Below are positions 17,931 to 28,112 of a DNA stretch of 50,575 nt, piece by piece (the first letter of the stretch is position 1; every line of letters starts with the position of its first letter). This DNA is from an uncultured Clostridia bacterium (GTDB lineage: Bacteria; Bacillota; Clostridia; Christensenellales; Borkfalkiaceae): NCBI GenBank assembly GCA_947245485.1, contig CAMXOH010000003.1, positions 1 through 50,575 on the forward strand. Reading direction: 5' to 3'. A program made the translations under genes and the position numbers. A model generated the notes under the pieces. That model had not been told where the DNA came from, made no database searches, and worked only from the letters and a program-made list of their open reading frames with translations.

Positions 17931-18107
17931 ATGAAAAGTTACCAATTTGAGGAAATAACATTCTGGCTTTCGCTTATTGCGTGCTTGTTGGCTAACGAAG
18001 CAAAAATAGATTGGCTTACAAGAATACTTGTAGTAGTCAGCATTGTAAATTTTGCCAGCGCAATAGTGACGGCTTGGATTGATGTAAAACGTAAAAATAA
18101 AAATTAG
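17931..18107 (+). CDS. Small membrane protein (58 aa, not in the supplied ORF track)
   Basis: MKSYQFEEITFWLSLIACLLANEAKIDWLTRILVVVSIVNFASAIVTAWIDVKRKNKN*, read directly. Confidence 0.55.
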   Translation: MKSYQFEEITFWLSLIACLLANEAKIDWLTRILVVVSIVNFASAIVTAWIDVKRKNKN

Positions 18108-18111
18108 CATT

Positions 18112-18468
18112 ATGGTTAATGTAGAGATTGACGCGCGTATATTGGAAGATAAGAAATTCAATACGCAGGTAGAAAACATTATAACAGAAACAAGAGAAGC
18201 CCGCAGAAATGTACAGATAGGCGGGGCACAGTTAAAATCTTCCCCGGTTATCCGGTTGATGGACGAAGGCAACCTTTCGCTTTCCTTCATCCTTTCAGAG
18301 TTCCCGAAGATAGCCAACAAGGAAAGCCGACTACCACGCGGGCAACGCGATGTAGTAGCGAACATTGTTTTTGAAGCCGCCCGACGGGTTGTTTTCCTTA
18401 ACCAGCAGGAACGCGCCCGGAAAGCAGCGGAAAAGGCTAACGAAAAAGCGGCGGGAAATGACATTTGA
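18112..18468 (+). CDS. Hypothetical protein
   Basis: 118 aa ORF. Confidence 0.6.
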   Translation: MVNVEIDARILEDKKFNTQVENIITETREARRNVQIGGAQLKSSPVIRLMDEGNLSLSFILSEFPKIANKESRLPRGQRDVVANIVFEAARRVVFLNQQERARKAAEKANEKAAGNDI

Positions 18469-18874
18469 GGAAATGAAGGCAATAGCCAACAAGACCACTA
18501 CCCGAAAAAAGTCCAGGCACATAGAAAGCCAAATACAACAAAGTTGCGTTAAGTGGTTCCGTTTGCAGTTCCCGGAAATTGGATTACTACTTTTTGCAGT
18601 ACCCAACGGCGGAGCGCGGAACAAACGGGAAGCCGGGATATTGAAGGGCGAAGGTGTTACCGCCGGGGTAGCCGACATGATACTGTTAAAACCTTCGGGC
18701 GGCTTTGCTTCCCTTTGTATTGAGTTCAAGACCGAAGAAAAAGGCAGTACACAGCGCGAAACACAAAAGCAATGGCAGAAGGCAGCGGAAGCCGCCGGAA
18801 ACAAGTATGTTATTTGCCGTTCTTTCGATGATTTCAGAAAGGAAGTAATAAGTTACTTATTCCCGAAAAAGTAG
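18458..18874 (+). CDS. VRR-NUC domain nuclease
   Basis: FAVPNGGARNKREAGILKGEGVTAGVADMILLKP...CIEFKTEEKGSTQRETQKQWQ. Confidence 0.85.
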   Translation: MTFEEMKAIANKTTTRKKSRHIESQIQQSCVKWFRLQFPEIGLLLFAVPNGGARNKREAGILKGEGVTAGVADMILLKPSGGFASLCIEFKTEEKGSTQRETQKQWQKAAEAAGNKYVICRSFDDFRKEVISYLFPKK

Positions 18875-18911
18875 GGAGCGTGAAGTTTTGGCGAAGTATT
18901 TTAGGGTTTAG

Positions 18912-18946
18912 CGTATCACTTTAATACGCTAAACCTTTTATTTTTG
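18912..18946 (+). promoter_or_regulatory. Late-operon promoter: operator CGTATCACTTTAATACG (in a longer TTTAGCGTAT..ATACGCTAAA palindrome) plus TATTTTTG -7 element
   Basis: Operator 18912-18928; -7-like TATTTTTG 18939-18946. Confidence 0.6.
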
Positions 18947-19080
18947 CAGCAAAACCAAAACGAGGGCAATAACGGGGATTGTTCGCCGGGTCGCGTTACC
19001 GCCGTTGTTGGTTTGTTTATTCAGGCTTTACAAAAGCATCATATAGCTGATAGCAACGGCTAAGAGCCGAAGCGGGGCGC

Positions 19081-19106
19081 GGCGTAAAAGACCACGCCCT
19101 TTTTTA
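19081..19106 (+). terminator. Leader terminator upstream of the late operon
   Basis: GGCGT AAAAGACC ACGCC followed by CTTTTTTT-like U tract. Confidence 0.6.
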
Positions 19107-19122
19107 TTAAAAACGATTTGAT

Positions 19123-20679
19123 ATGGCAAAGATTAAAAAGACAAAAATAGAAGACCTTATACCGGACGACTTGAATTTCAACAAGGGTACGCAGTTCGGG
19201 CAAAGCATGATAGAAAAAAGCCTGCGCACATTCGGCGCGGGGCGTTCAATCCTGCTCGACAAAAACAACAAGATTATAGCAGGAAACAAAACTACCGAAG
19301 GCTTTGCAAGTGCAGGCATGGAAGATGTTATTATAATAGAAACAACCGGAAACGAACTTGTAGCCGTAAAGCGCAACGATATAGACTTAGATACAAAGGA
19401 AGGGCGCGAACTTGCGTTAGCAGACAACGCGACAGCCGCCGCTAATCTTGATTGGGACGAAGAAGCCATAGCTAAGGCAAAAGAAGACTTCGGTATAGAT
19501 AACGAAGCATGGGGCGTTCCGGTAGATTTTGGGGAAGACAGCGAAGGGGATGAAAATCCGGAAAAACAACTTAAACGCCTTAAAGACGACTTTATTTTGC
19601 CGCCGTTTTCTGTATTGAATACCCGTACCGCCGAATGGCAGGAACGCCGCCGGGCATGGCTGGAAATAGGCATAAAAAGCGACGAAGGTAGAAGCGAAGA
19701 TTTGACTTTTGCAAAGACAGCGCAACCGCCAATATTTTACGATACCAAGAACGCATTACACGAAACTTTAGGCAGAGAACCACAGACGGAAGAAGTGATA
19801 GCGGAAATTGAGCGTTTAGGGCTTAAAACAATGACTACTACAAGTATATTCGACCCGGTATTAACCGAACTTTCTTACCGTTGGTTCAACATTGAAGGCG
19901 GGCGGATATTAGACCCGTTCGCTGGGGGCAGCGTTCGCGGTATAGTAGCGGCAAAGTTGAACATGCCTTACGTCGGCAATGATTTAAGCGAAGCCCAAAT
20001 TAGAGCCAACAAAGCAAACGCGGAAGAGGTGTTAGGCATAAGCTACCCATTCTTTCCCCAATGGACGGTAGGCGATAGTTCCCAGCTTGAAGACGTTCTT
20101 AGCACGAATGGGATAAGTGGCGATTTCGATATGATTTTCTCCTGCCCACCCTACGCGGATTTGGAAGTATATAGCAATGATCCGCGCGATATTTCAAACA
20201 TGGACTATGCGCAATTCATTGAAGCGTACAAACGTATTATAAAACAATCCTGCTCCCGGTTGAAGAATAACCGTTTCGCGGTTTTTGTCGTCGGGGATAT
20301 ACGGGATAAGAAGGGCATTTACAGAAACTTTGTAAGCCACACAATAGAAGCGTTTACGGGGTGCGGTCTTCATTATTACAATTCCCTTATCCTTGTAAAC
20401 CAAATAACCAGCCTTGCAATAAGGGTACGGCGGCAGTTTAACGGTACGCGCAAGGTAGGAAAGGTTCATCAAAACGTGTTAGTCTTCTGTAAAGGCAGCG
20501 TAGAAGAAACAATAGATAGTTTTGAAGAATTGCAGGTTAAAAAAGCGTTGGAAATATTCAACAAGAGCCGGGAAAATAGCAACCTGCATGATGATGTATT
20601 AGTATTCTACAAAGGCGACCCGAAAAACATTAAAGAAGATTTCGGGGAACTTCATATAAGCGACGAATTACCACAATAA
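19123..20679 (+). CDS. ParB/Srx-like N-terminal domain fused to DNA methyltransferase
   Basis: KIEDLIPDDLNFNKG...AGNKTTEG; PFAGGSVRGIVAAKL and CPPYADL. Confidence 0.88.
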   Translation: MAKIKKTKIEDLIPDDLNFNKGTQFGQSMIEKSLRTFGAGRSILLDKNNKIIAGNKTTEGFASAGMEDVIIIETTGNELVAVKRNDIDLDTKEGRELALADNATAAANLDWDEEAIAKAKEDFGIDNEAWGVPVDFGEDSEGDENPEKQLKRLKDDFILPPFSVLNTRTAEWQERRRAWLEIGIKSDEGRSEDLTFAKTAQPPIFYDTKNALHETLGREPQTEEVIAEIERLGLKTMTTTSIFDPVLTELSYRWFNIEGGRILDPFAGGSVRGIVAAKLNMPYVGNDLSEAQIRANKANAEEVLGISYPFFPQWTVGDSSQLEDVLSTNGISGDFDMIFSCPPYADLEVYSNDPRDISNMDYAQFIEAYKRIIKQSCSRLKNNRFAVFVVGDIRDKKGIYRNFVSHTIEAFTGCGLHYYNSLILVNQITSLAIRVRRQFNGTRKVGKVHQNVLVFCKGSVEETIDSFEELQVKKALEIFNKSRENSNLHDDVLVFYKGDPKNIKEDFGELHISDELPQ

Positions 20680-20690
20680 CAACGTAAGCC

Positions 20691-21248
20691 ATGAACTCTA
20701 AAGAAGGTAACAATAATACGGCAAAGAAAGGCAGAAAGACCAAATACACGCCCAAAATAGTAGAGCGTATTTGTGAACTTGTAGCAAAGGACACTTACAG
20801 CGTCCCGGAACTTTGCCGCGCCGTTGGCATTGACGAAGCGACCTTCTACCGTTGGAAGAATGATAAAAGCGAGTTTTGCGAAGCATTAGAAAAGGCAGAA
20901 GATAAACGTTTAGCCTTCTTTGCCACAGAAGCAAAACGAAGCCTTTTAAAAAAGATACAAGGCTATACGGTGCAGGAAAAGCACATAGTAACCGTAGGAA
21001 GCGGAAAGTTCGATGTAAACGGGAAGGAAATACCGCGTATAAAGGAGCAAAAAACAGTAGATAAGCATTTCCAGCCGGACACAGCGGCGATAATATTCAC
21101 GCTTACCAACGCAGAACCGGAACGCTGGCGCAACCGACAAAACGCGGAAGTTACCGGGAAGGACGGCAAAGACCTTATACCGCCCGCCCGTACATTGACG
21201 AAAGAAGAAGCTAAAGAACTATTTAAAAAGTTGGATAGTGAGTGCTAA
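20691..21248 (+). CDS. Terminase small subunit
   Basis: HTH YSVPELCRAVGIDEATFYRWKNDKSEFCEALEKA. Confidence 0.85.
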   Translation: MNSKEGNNNTAKKGRKTKYTPKIVERICELVAKDTYSVPELCRAVGIDEATFYRWKNDKSEFCEALEKAEDKRLAFFATEAKRSLLKKIQGYTVQEKHIVTVGSGKFDVNGKEIPRIKEQKTVDKHFQPDTAAIIFTLTNAEPERWRNRQNAEVTGKDGKDLIPPARTLTKEEAKELFKKLDSEC

Positions 21249-22701
21249 AGGGATAAGGGATATAGACGTAATACGTACCTTTGTTTTGCAGGGAACGTTA
21301 AACTTTACGCGGTACTTCTTCAAGATTAGGCAGAAGCGAAAGTTTGTTATAGGCAAACATCATAGGGAAATAGCTGCCGCGCTTGATAAAGTGCTTTGTG
21401 GGGAAATTACGCGCCTTATCATAAACATTGCGCCGCGATACGGAAAGACCGAATTAGCGGTTAAGAACTTCATAGCGGAAGGGTTGGCTATAAACCCGAA
21501 GGCTAAGTTTATTCATCTTTCCTATTCCGACGACTTAGCCCGCGACAACTCGCGCGGCGTGCAGGATATTATAAACGAACCGGAATACAGACGCATTTTT
21601 CCGGCTACTATACCGACTTCCACCAATACAAAGAAGTGGTACACGACCGAGGGCGGCGGCTTGTATGCCGTTTCTTCCGCTGGGCAGGTTACGGGATTCG
21701 GCGCGGGGTTGGTTGATGAAGAAGAAAACGACGAATTGGCAAAAGAAGTTGAAGAACTTGATGGGTTGAACGCTGACGGCTTCGGCGGCGCAATTATTAT
21801 AGACGACCCCATAAAGCCGGACGACGCACGTAGCGCACAAGTTCGCGAGAAAGTAAACAACAAGTTTGAAACAACGATACGAAACCGCGTAAACAGCCGA
21901 AAGACCCCGATAATAATTATTATGCAAAGGTTGGACGAAGACGACCTTTGCGGTTATCTGCAACGCCTTGAACCGGACGAATGGACGGTATTAAGCCTTC
22001 CGGTAATAGAAACGGGCGAAGACGGAAAAGAACACGCGTTATGGGAGTTCAAGCATACACTACAAGAACTCTATAACCTTCGCGAGAAGAACGTTTACGT
22101 TTTTGATACCCAGTATATGCAGAACCCGACACCATTAACCGGGCTTATGTACGAACGCGAATTTAAGACCTACGAGGTACAGCCCGTTACCCGGAAGCGA
22201 AAGGTAAAAGCCTACATAGATACGGCAGATACGGGCGCGGACTTTCTTTGCTGTATTATCTACCTCGAAACGGAAATAGGAAACTTCATCATTGACGTGT
22301 ACTATACGCAGGCTGCAATGGAAACAACCGAACCGGAAACAGCGCGCAGGCTTACCAAGTATAAGGTAGAAGAAGCCATAATAGAAAGCAACAATGGCGG
22401 GCGCGGCTTCTCCCGGAACGTTGAAGCGCAATGCCGCATATTAGGCAACCGGGAAACTTCCTTTACGTGGTTCCACCAATCAGAAAACAAGGAAGTGCGC
22501 ATATTCAACCACTCGGCGGAAGTGCAGAACCTTACTTACTTCCCGAAAGGTTGGGAACATCTTTTCCCACAGTTCTATAAAGCGATAACCCAATACAAGA
22601 AGACCGGAAAGAACGCACACGACGACGCGCCGGACGCATTGACGGGAACGATAGAGAAACGCGGAAGCCAACCCCAAAAACTTAATAGAATATTTCGATA
22701 A
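21238..22701 (+). CDS. terL: Terminase large subunit
   Basis: APRYGKTELAVKNF, HLSYSDDLARDNSRGVQ, DDAPDALTGTIE. Confidence 0.93.
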   Translation: MSAKGIRDIDVIRTFVLQGTLNFTRYFFKIRQKRKFVIGKHHREIAAALDKVLCGEITRLIINIAPRYGKTELAVKNFIAEGLAINPKAKFIHLSYSDDLARDNSRGVQDIINEPEYRRIFPATIPTSTNTKKWYTTEGGGLYAVSSAGQVTGFGAGLVDEEENDELAKEVEELDGLNADGFGGAIIIDDPIKPDDARSAQVREKVNNKFETTIRNRVNSRKTPIIIIMQRLDEDDLCGYLQRLEPDEWTVLSLPVIETGEDGKEHALWEFKHTLQELYNLREKNVYVFDTQYMQNPTPLTGLMYEREFKTYEVQPVTRKRKVKAYIDTADTGADFLCCIIYLETEIGNFIIDVYYTQAAMETTEPETARRLTKYKVEEAIIESNNGGRGFSRNVEAQCRILGNRETSFTWFHQSENKEVRIFNHSAEVQNLTYFPKGWEHLFPQFYKAITQYKKTGKNAHDDAPDALTGTIEKRGSQPQKLNRIFR

Positions 22702-22718
22702 CTTAAATATTTACAGCT

Positions 22719-24203
22719 ATGACAATAGAAGAACTATTACAAAGCGAAGACATTAGCAAAGTCGTTAGTGAATTGAGAAACGGACGTTTGAGTGTAGAAC
22801 CGAACACAAAGGAACACGCCGCGCAGTACGACCCGAAGCTGCACGATATAAATGACACGCAAAAGCGACCGGACAAACTTGTAGTAATTGATAAGGACAG
22901 CGACGAATACGGCGAAGTCAAAAACGTGAACCCGAACGTAGAACAGACTACGGAACAAGGGTTCAGAATAGAACCCGTAGCGCGTATAGCATTAGCTATT
23001 CAAAAGTTGATAGTAAAACGCGCCGTAGCTTTCACATTCGGCAACCCGGTTACTTATGGAAGTAACCCGGAAGGGGAAGACGAAAAAGCTCTTTTGAAGG
23101 CTATAAACCGAGCCTTCCACGACGTTAAGGAAAAGACACTTAACAGACGGATAGCGCGAAGCCTTTACAGCATGACAGAAGTAGCCGAACTTTGGTATCC
23201 GGTAGAAGTGCCTGAACACGAAACCTACGGCTTCAAAACTACGAAAAAATTTAAGGTAGCCATATTCAGCCCGATGTTTGGCGATAGGCTTTACCCCTAC
23301 TTTGACGACACGCGCGATATGGTTGCGTTTAGTCGCCAATTTACGCGCAAAGACCGGGATATGATTACACGTACCTACTTTGAAACCTATACGAAAGACA
23401 AACATTATTTATGGTGTTGCGACGGTTTGGACGGGGAAGTAGCGGGTAAAAATTGGACTCTGGTAGAAGGCTTCCCGAAAGAATTAACAATAGGAAAGAT
23501 ACCCGTTATTTATGCCTGCCAGCCACAAGTAGAATGGGAAGACGTTCAAAGCCTTATAGACCGATTGGAAAAGCTGCTTTCCAACTTCGCCGACACGAAC
23601 GACTACCACGCCAGCCCTAAGATTTTCGTACAAGGAAAGGTTATAGGATTTGCCCGGAAAGGGGAAGCCGGGGCTATCATTGAAGGGGAAAACGGGGCTA
23701 CCGCGCAATATTTGGCATGGCAAAACGCGCCCGAAAGTGTTAAGCTGGAAATAGAAACGCTCCTGCGCATGATTTACACCATTACGCAAACGCCCGACAT
23801 TTCGTTTGATACCGTCAAAGGAATAGGTGCTATTTCCGGCGTAGCCTTACAACTCCTTTTCATGGACGCACATTTAAAGGTGCAGGATAAAAGCGAAATA
23901 TTTTCAGACTATTTGCAGCGAAGGGTAAACGTACTAAAAGCCTTCTTCAAACAAGCGCATTTGGAATGGTCTAAGGCTTGCGACAATCTAATAATAGAAC
24001 CCGAAATAGTACCTTACATCATCGAAGACGAACTTAGTAAGATAAACATTCTTACATCAGCAAACGGAAACAAGCAGATTGCAAGCCGACGCGCCACTAT
24101 TCAGCGTTTGGGATGGGCGGATAACGTGGACGAAGAAGAAAAGGCTATAATTAACGAAGAAGATCGGGAAAATAGCTATTATCAGAACGAACCGACTATT
24201 TAG
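22719..24203 (+). CDS. Portal protein (SPP1-type)
   Basis: Position after TerL and overall portal-like pattern. Confidence 0.88.
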   Translation: MTIEELLQSEDISKVVSELRNGRLSVEPNTKEHAAQYDPKLHDINDTQKRPDKLVVIDKDSDEYGEVKNVNPNVEQTTEQGFRIEPVARIALAIQKLIVKRAVAFTFGNPVTYGSNPEGEDEKALLKAINRAFHDVKEKTLNRRIARSLYSMTEVAELWYPVEVPEHETYGFKTTKKFKVAIFSPMFGDRLYPYFDDTRDMVAFSRQFTRKDRDMITRTYFETYTKDKHYLWCCDGLDGEVAGKNWTLVEGFPKELTIGKIPVIYACQPQVEWEDVQSLIDRLEKLLSNFADTNDYHASPKIFVQGKVIGFARKGEAGAIIEGENGATAQYLAWQNAPESVKLEIETLLRMIYTITQTPDISFDTVKGIGAISGVALQLLFMDAHLKVQDKSEIFSDYLQRRVNVLKAFFKQAHLEWSKACDNLIIEPEIVPYIIEDELSKINILTSANGNKQIASRRATIQRLGWADNVDEEEKAIINEEDRENSYYQNEPTI

Positions 24204-24212
24204 CTTTAACTA

Positions 24213-24229
24213 CGTATTAAAATAATACG
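24213..24229. promoter_or_regulatory. Palindromic operator copy CGTATTAAAATAATACG
   Basis: Perfect 17-bp palindromic element upstream of 24327. Confidence 0.55.
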
Positions 24230-24326
24230 CTTTTCTTTGATTTGTGCGCGTTTCTACCTTTCGGACATACAAACTAACGCAAAAGGAAAGAAACGCGCTT
24301 AAACGCGATTTTTCAAGAAAATAACT

Positions 24327-26594
24327 ATGGCAAAAGAAAACCAGCTTATAATACAGCTTCGTGGATTTGACGCGAAACACTACATAAGAACCGAACGCTA
24401 CGCAAAGCAAGTAGCCAAGCTATACCAAACGGCGGCGGATGAATTTGCCAGCCTTGCGGGAAAGATTAACCTTCCGGCTGGTGGAACGTTTAACTTTGAC
24501 GACTTCCCGAAAGCCAAGAAGCAGGCGCGCGGCATTGTTACCCGACTTGCTGGAAAGATTGAAGCCGTAGTTACTTCCGGGCAACGCTCCGAATGGCTGG
24601 CAGCATGTCAGAAGAACGACGCTTTTTTAGCTTCCATACTTCGGACTTCCAAACTAACCAAAGAAGAAGCCGAACGTTACCAAGCGCGTAACCTTGAAGC
24701 CCTTAGTGCATTTCAGAAACGTAAAGAAAACGGTTTGAACCTTAGCCAAAGGGTTTGGAAGTATGCCGAAGAATTAAAAGACGCTATGGAATTGGGCATA
24801 GACGTAGGATTAGGGGAAGGAAAAAGCGCACAGCAATTAAGCCGTGATTTACGACAATACTTGAATGAACCCGACCGACTTTATAGGCGAGTACGCGATA
24901 AAGGCGGCAACCTGCGACTAAGTAAGGCGGCAAAGATGTACCACCCCGGACAAGGTGTTTACCGTTCTTCAGCAAAGAACGCCCAGCGATTGACACGCAC
25001 CGAAATAAACATGGCGTACCGGGAAAGCGAATACTTACGATGGCAACAGCTTGATTTTATTGTGGGTATTCGTGTAATGCTTAGCAACAACCACACTATA
25101 AAGAACTCCAAAGGCGAACCCGTTCCGTTTGTGGACATTTGCGACACGTTGGCAGGGGATTACCCGAAAACATTCAAATTCGTAGGGTGGCATCCACAAT
25201 GCCGCTGTTTCGCCGTTCCCATCATGGCGGATTACGACGAATACAACAAGAACCGGGCTAATAGGCTAAAAGCGATTGTTAAAGGCGCACAGTATAAAAG
25301 CCTTCCTTCACGACGGACAGTTAAGGACGTACCTAAAGCCTTTCGGGATTACATCAGCAGCATTGAAGAACGTGCGAAGGGCTGGAAGTCTATGCCTTAT
25401 TATATTCGCGATAACTTCAACGGCGGAAAGATTAGCGGCGGGTTGAAGACTGGGATAGCAAGTAAAGCAATGAATACCGTAGAACCATGTACGGATTTCG
25501 ACAGCGATATAGCTTATTACAAGCGTTGGGCGTATTCCTTTGGTTTGGATGTTTCCTCTTTAGACACTTTGCGCAATTCCGGTAACAGAGCCGCATTAAC
25601 CGGAGAAATAGATAAAGTGGATAACGTTCTACTTCAACGAAAGCGTGAATGGCTTAGGGCTATAAGCGACCTACGGGATTTTATAGATAAAGACATGAAA
25701 GGCTTTGCCGATCTGCAAAAGGAATACACAAATATTATAAATGCTAACGAAGTACATACTTCAAACTATTACGGCGATTGCATCCCAAAGCTACAACAAG
25801 CATTATCCAAAGCTAAGACAGATTTACAGAAGGCTAAAGCGGAAGTAGCCAAAGGCGGAGATAACCCGCATCCGGCATTAAGAACCGCCTACACTTCGGA
25901 TGTACAAGTAGATGAAACCTTTGCAAAGATAAACAAGGAACTTACCGAAAAATGGTTTGAGAACGGAGATTTAAAACTAACTCCAACGAGAAGAACGGGG
26001 GTAAACGGTTTTACGTACATGGACGGGCGTTTATCATTAACGCCGGATAGATTAGCCGGGGTAAAATCTGCATTAGCCAAGATAGCTACAAGACATTCGG
26101 CAGACATAACAAAAGGAGAAGCAGACGCTATGGCTACCTTTTGGCATGAGATTACACATAATAGGAACAAACCGGGAAATATGTATCTTACCGATACGCA
26201 ACGGCGTTATATGGAATTGGCAAACGAATTTGTATCACGTAAGACCCTACCGGAGTTTTACAAGAAATTAGGATGTTCCAAAACACCTTATCCCGAATTT
26301 ATTACGAACCGTAATTCTACCGGATATAATACAATGGTTAATAATTACGATTGGGTTATAAGTAACTTCGGGCTTGACGCTAATAAAGTATTAGCTACGG
26401 TAAAAAGAAATCTATATAACGAAGTTTATTCCGACCAATTAACCGGATTGAAACAAGGTTTGTTAGATGGTGGGTTAAAACGCTTAGACGGTAAGAAGGT
26501 TAGTAAATCAGACTTAAACAATATATTAAAATGCTGTTGCTGCGGACGGGAAACGCTTGAAAATTGGCTAAAGCAAAACGGATATATGAACTAA
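24327..26594 (+). CDS. MuF-like minor head protein with C-terminal extension containing HEITH (metalloprotease-like)
   Basis: LTRTEINMAYRESE ... GWHPQCRCFAVPI is MuF-like; C-terminal TFWHEITHNRN. Confidence 0.85.
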   Translation: MAKENQLIIQLRGFDAKHYIRTERYAKQVAKLYQTAADEFASLAGKINLPAGGTFNFDDFPKAKKQARGIVTRLAGKIEAVVTSGQRSEWLAACQKNDAFLASILRTSKLTKEEAERYQARNLEALSAFQKRKENGLNLSQRVWKYAEELKDAMELGIDVGLGEGKSAQQLSRDLRQYLNEPDRLYRRVRDKGGNLRLSKAAKMYHPGQGVYRSSAKNAQRLTRTEINMAYRESEYLRWQQLDFIVGIRVMLSNNHTIKNSKGEPVPFVDICDTLAGDYPKTFKFVGWHPQCRCFAVPIMADYDEYNKNRANRLKAIVKGAQYKSLPSRRTVKDVPKAFRDYISSIEERAKGWKSMPYYIRDNFNGGKISGGLKTGIASKAMNTVEPCTDFDSDIAYYKRWAYSFGLDVSSLDTLRNSGNRAALTGEIDKVDNVLLQRKREWLRAISDLRDFIDKDMKGFADLQKEYTNIINANEVHTSNYYGDCIPKLQQALSKAKTDLQKAKAEVAKGGDNPHPALRTAYTSDVQVDETFAKINKELTEKWFENGDLKLTPTRRTGVNGFTYMDGRLSLTPDRLAGVKSALAKIATRHSADITKGEADAMATFWHEITHNRNKPGNMYLTDTQRRYMELANEFVSRKTLPEFYKKLGCSKTPYPEFITNRNSTGYNTMVNNYDWVISNFGLDANKVLATVKRNLYNEVYSDQLTGLKQGLLDGGLKRLDGKKVSKSDLNNILKCCCCGRETLENWLKQNGYMN

Positions 26595-26608
26595 GGGGCT
26601 ATTACCCC

Positions 26609-26890
26609 TTAGTCTATAATATAGCCTTTCTTCATAGCCTTACCGTTTTCTTCATCCCGTTCCTTTTCCAATTTGACAGCATAAGAAGCCGCCGCCGCTT
26701 CTAATTGCTTATCGCCAATTTTATAAGCAAGGTATTCAATATCACGTGCTTTATTTATTGGATGACATGTTTTTTTATAATATTCCACGCGATCACTATC
26801 TTTAATACTTATCCCGGTTATTTCTTCAATAATAGCCGGATAGTCGGAAAAATCAAATACGGTTTTGTTTTTTAGTTCTTTTGTTTTCAT
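26609..26890 (-). CDS. Hypothetical protein (reverse accessory cassette)
   Basis: 93 aa ORF, opposite to surrounding late genes. Confidence 0.6.
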   Translation of the reverse strand: MKTKELKNKTVFDFSDYPAIIEEITGISIKDSDRVEYYKKTCHPINKARDIEYLAYKIGDKQLEAAAASYAVKLEKERDEENGKAMKKGYIID

Positions 26891-26901
26891 AACAACGTGT
26901 T

Positions 26902-27210
26902 TTAATTCAGTTCTTCGGATGGTTGGGGCGTTCCGGGAACAGACGGATAAAAGGAAGAAACTAATTCATCAAGTTTGCCTATTTCCTTATACAGTTTGCG
27001 GGTATAGTACCAGCGAGTAAGAAAACAAGCCTTATTAACTTTATCAGTCAGTTTTTCTATATAAGCCAATTGAATGGAAACTACTTGCTTTTTAATACTA
27101 TCGGTAACTATATTACATGCTTCCCCAAATTCGGAAGCAGCTTTAGCCATATCACTAAAAGCATTAACAAAACCGTTAGCCAATTCTTCTACGTTCATAT
27201 TTTCATCCAT
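26902..27210 (-). CDS. Hypothetical protein
   Basis: 102 aa ORF overlapping the next. Confidence 0.6.
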   Translation of the reverse strand: MDENMNVEELANGFVNAFSDMAKAASEFGEACNIVTDSIKKQVVSIQLAYIEKLTDKVNKACFLTRWYYTRKLYKEIGKLDELVSSFYPSVPGTPQPSEELN

Positions 27211-27694
27211 ACCTTTTAAAAGAGTTATAAAATAGTTCTACAAATTGTTCCGGCGTATTGATTTCACATTTTTGAAACCTTACCGCCTTAATATACTCCG
27301 GCTTCGACAAAGAGATATTAACGCCGGGTTTTTCTTCTTTCCATTCCATACCTACCCTAAAGCCGTAACCGTCAAAACTACCAGATACCCGGTAAACCTT
27401 ACCGCCTTCCAACCATTCCAAAGAGAAAGCCCCGTTCTGCGGGTTCATAGAAATACTGTTAAGTGGTTGCTTCTTAATTACACGCAGAAAATCGCCTTTA
27501 AATATCTGCCAGCGACAACGGTTGTACGCTTCATCAAGACGAAGCCCGCCCCATTCGATATTTACGCGCCCGGCTTCCACATCTGCATTATTTATCCAAT
27601 TATCAGCAACCAAACGTTCAGACCAGCCGTTAGCGTTTAAATATTGCTTCTTTTCAGCGTTGGAAGTTGCAGTAGGTGTTATTATATGCTTCAT
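27203..27694 (-). CDS. Hypothetical protein
   Basis: 163 aa ORF. Confidence 0.6.
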   Translation of the reverse strand: MKHIITPTATSNAEKKQYLNANGWSERLVADNWINNADVEAGRVNIEWGGLRLDEAYNRCRWQIFKGDFLRVIKKQPLNSISMNPQNGAFSLEWLEGGKVYRVSGSFDGYGFRVGMEWKEEKPGVNISLSKPEYIKAVRFQKCEINTPEQFVELFYNSFKRYG

Positions 27695-27912
27695 CCTTGA
27701 CTATATTTAGTTTCTACTTCTACATGAGAAATACGCGTATCTATAACCTTCCCCGTTTCAGATACATACGGTTGTACCTCTACGCAACCTTTGAAGATTA
27801 CGGACGTACAGAACTTGGCGGCAAATTCTTTCAGTTGCGCCGTTATAGCAAGTTCTAAATTAGCCTTAGCACTAAAGAAGGCTTCTTCCGGTGTGATTTG
27901 TTTCTCTTCCAT
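27691..27912 (-). CDS. Hypothetical protein
   Basis: 73 aa ORF, 4-nt overlap. Confidence 0.55.
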   Translation of the reverse strand: MEEKQITPEEAFFSAKANLELAITAQLKEFAAKFCTSVIFKGCVEVQPYVSETGKVIDTRISHVEVETKYSQG

Positions 27913-28112
27913 ACAAATAACTATTTATCAGTCACAAAAGTAAACCTTAGTTTCGAGATAACCAAAATTGAAGACCAAAGGCAGGGGCACAAAAAAGGGA
28001 CAATAGCAGCCATGCAATAGCAGGCGTTACCGTCCCAAATGGTACGACCATAACCAAACGTTACCAAGAATTACCAACCGGAAAAAGCAATAGCAAAAAT
28101 TACTCAAACGTA

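Noticed and set aside
17688-18482. Long minus-strand ORFs in the late/early modules (e.g. 17688-18482, 11895-12644, 36049-36711, 37198-37752)
   Set aside because: Antisense to coherent, tightly packed plus-strand genes; low-complexity Ser/Phe-rich translations typical of shadow ORFs.
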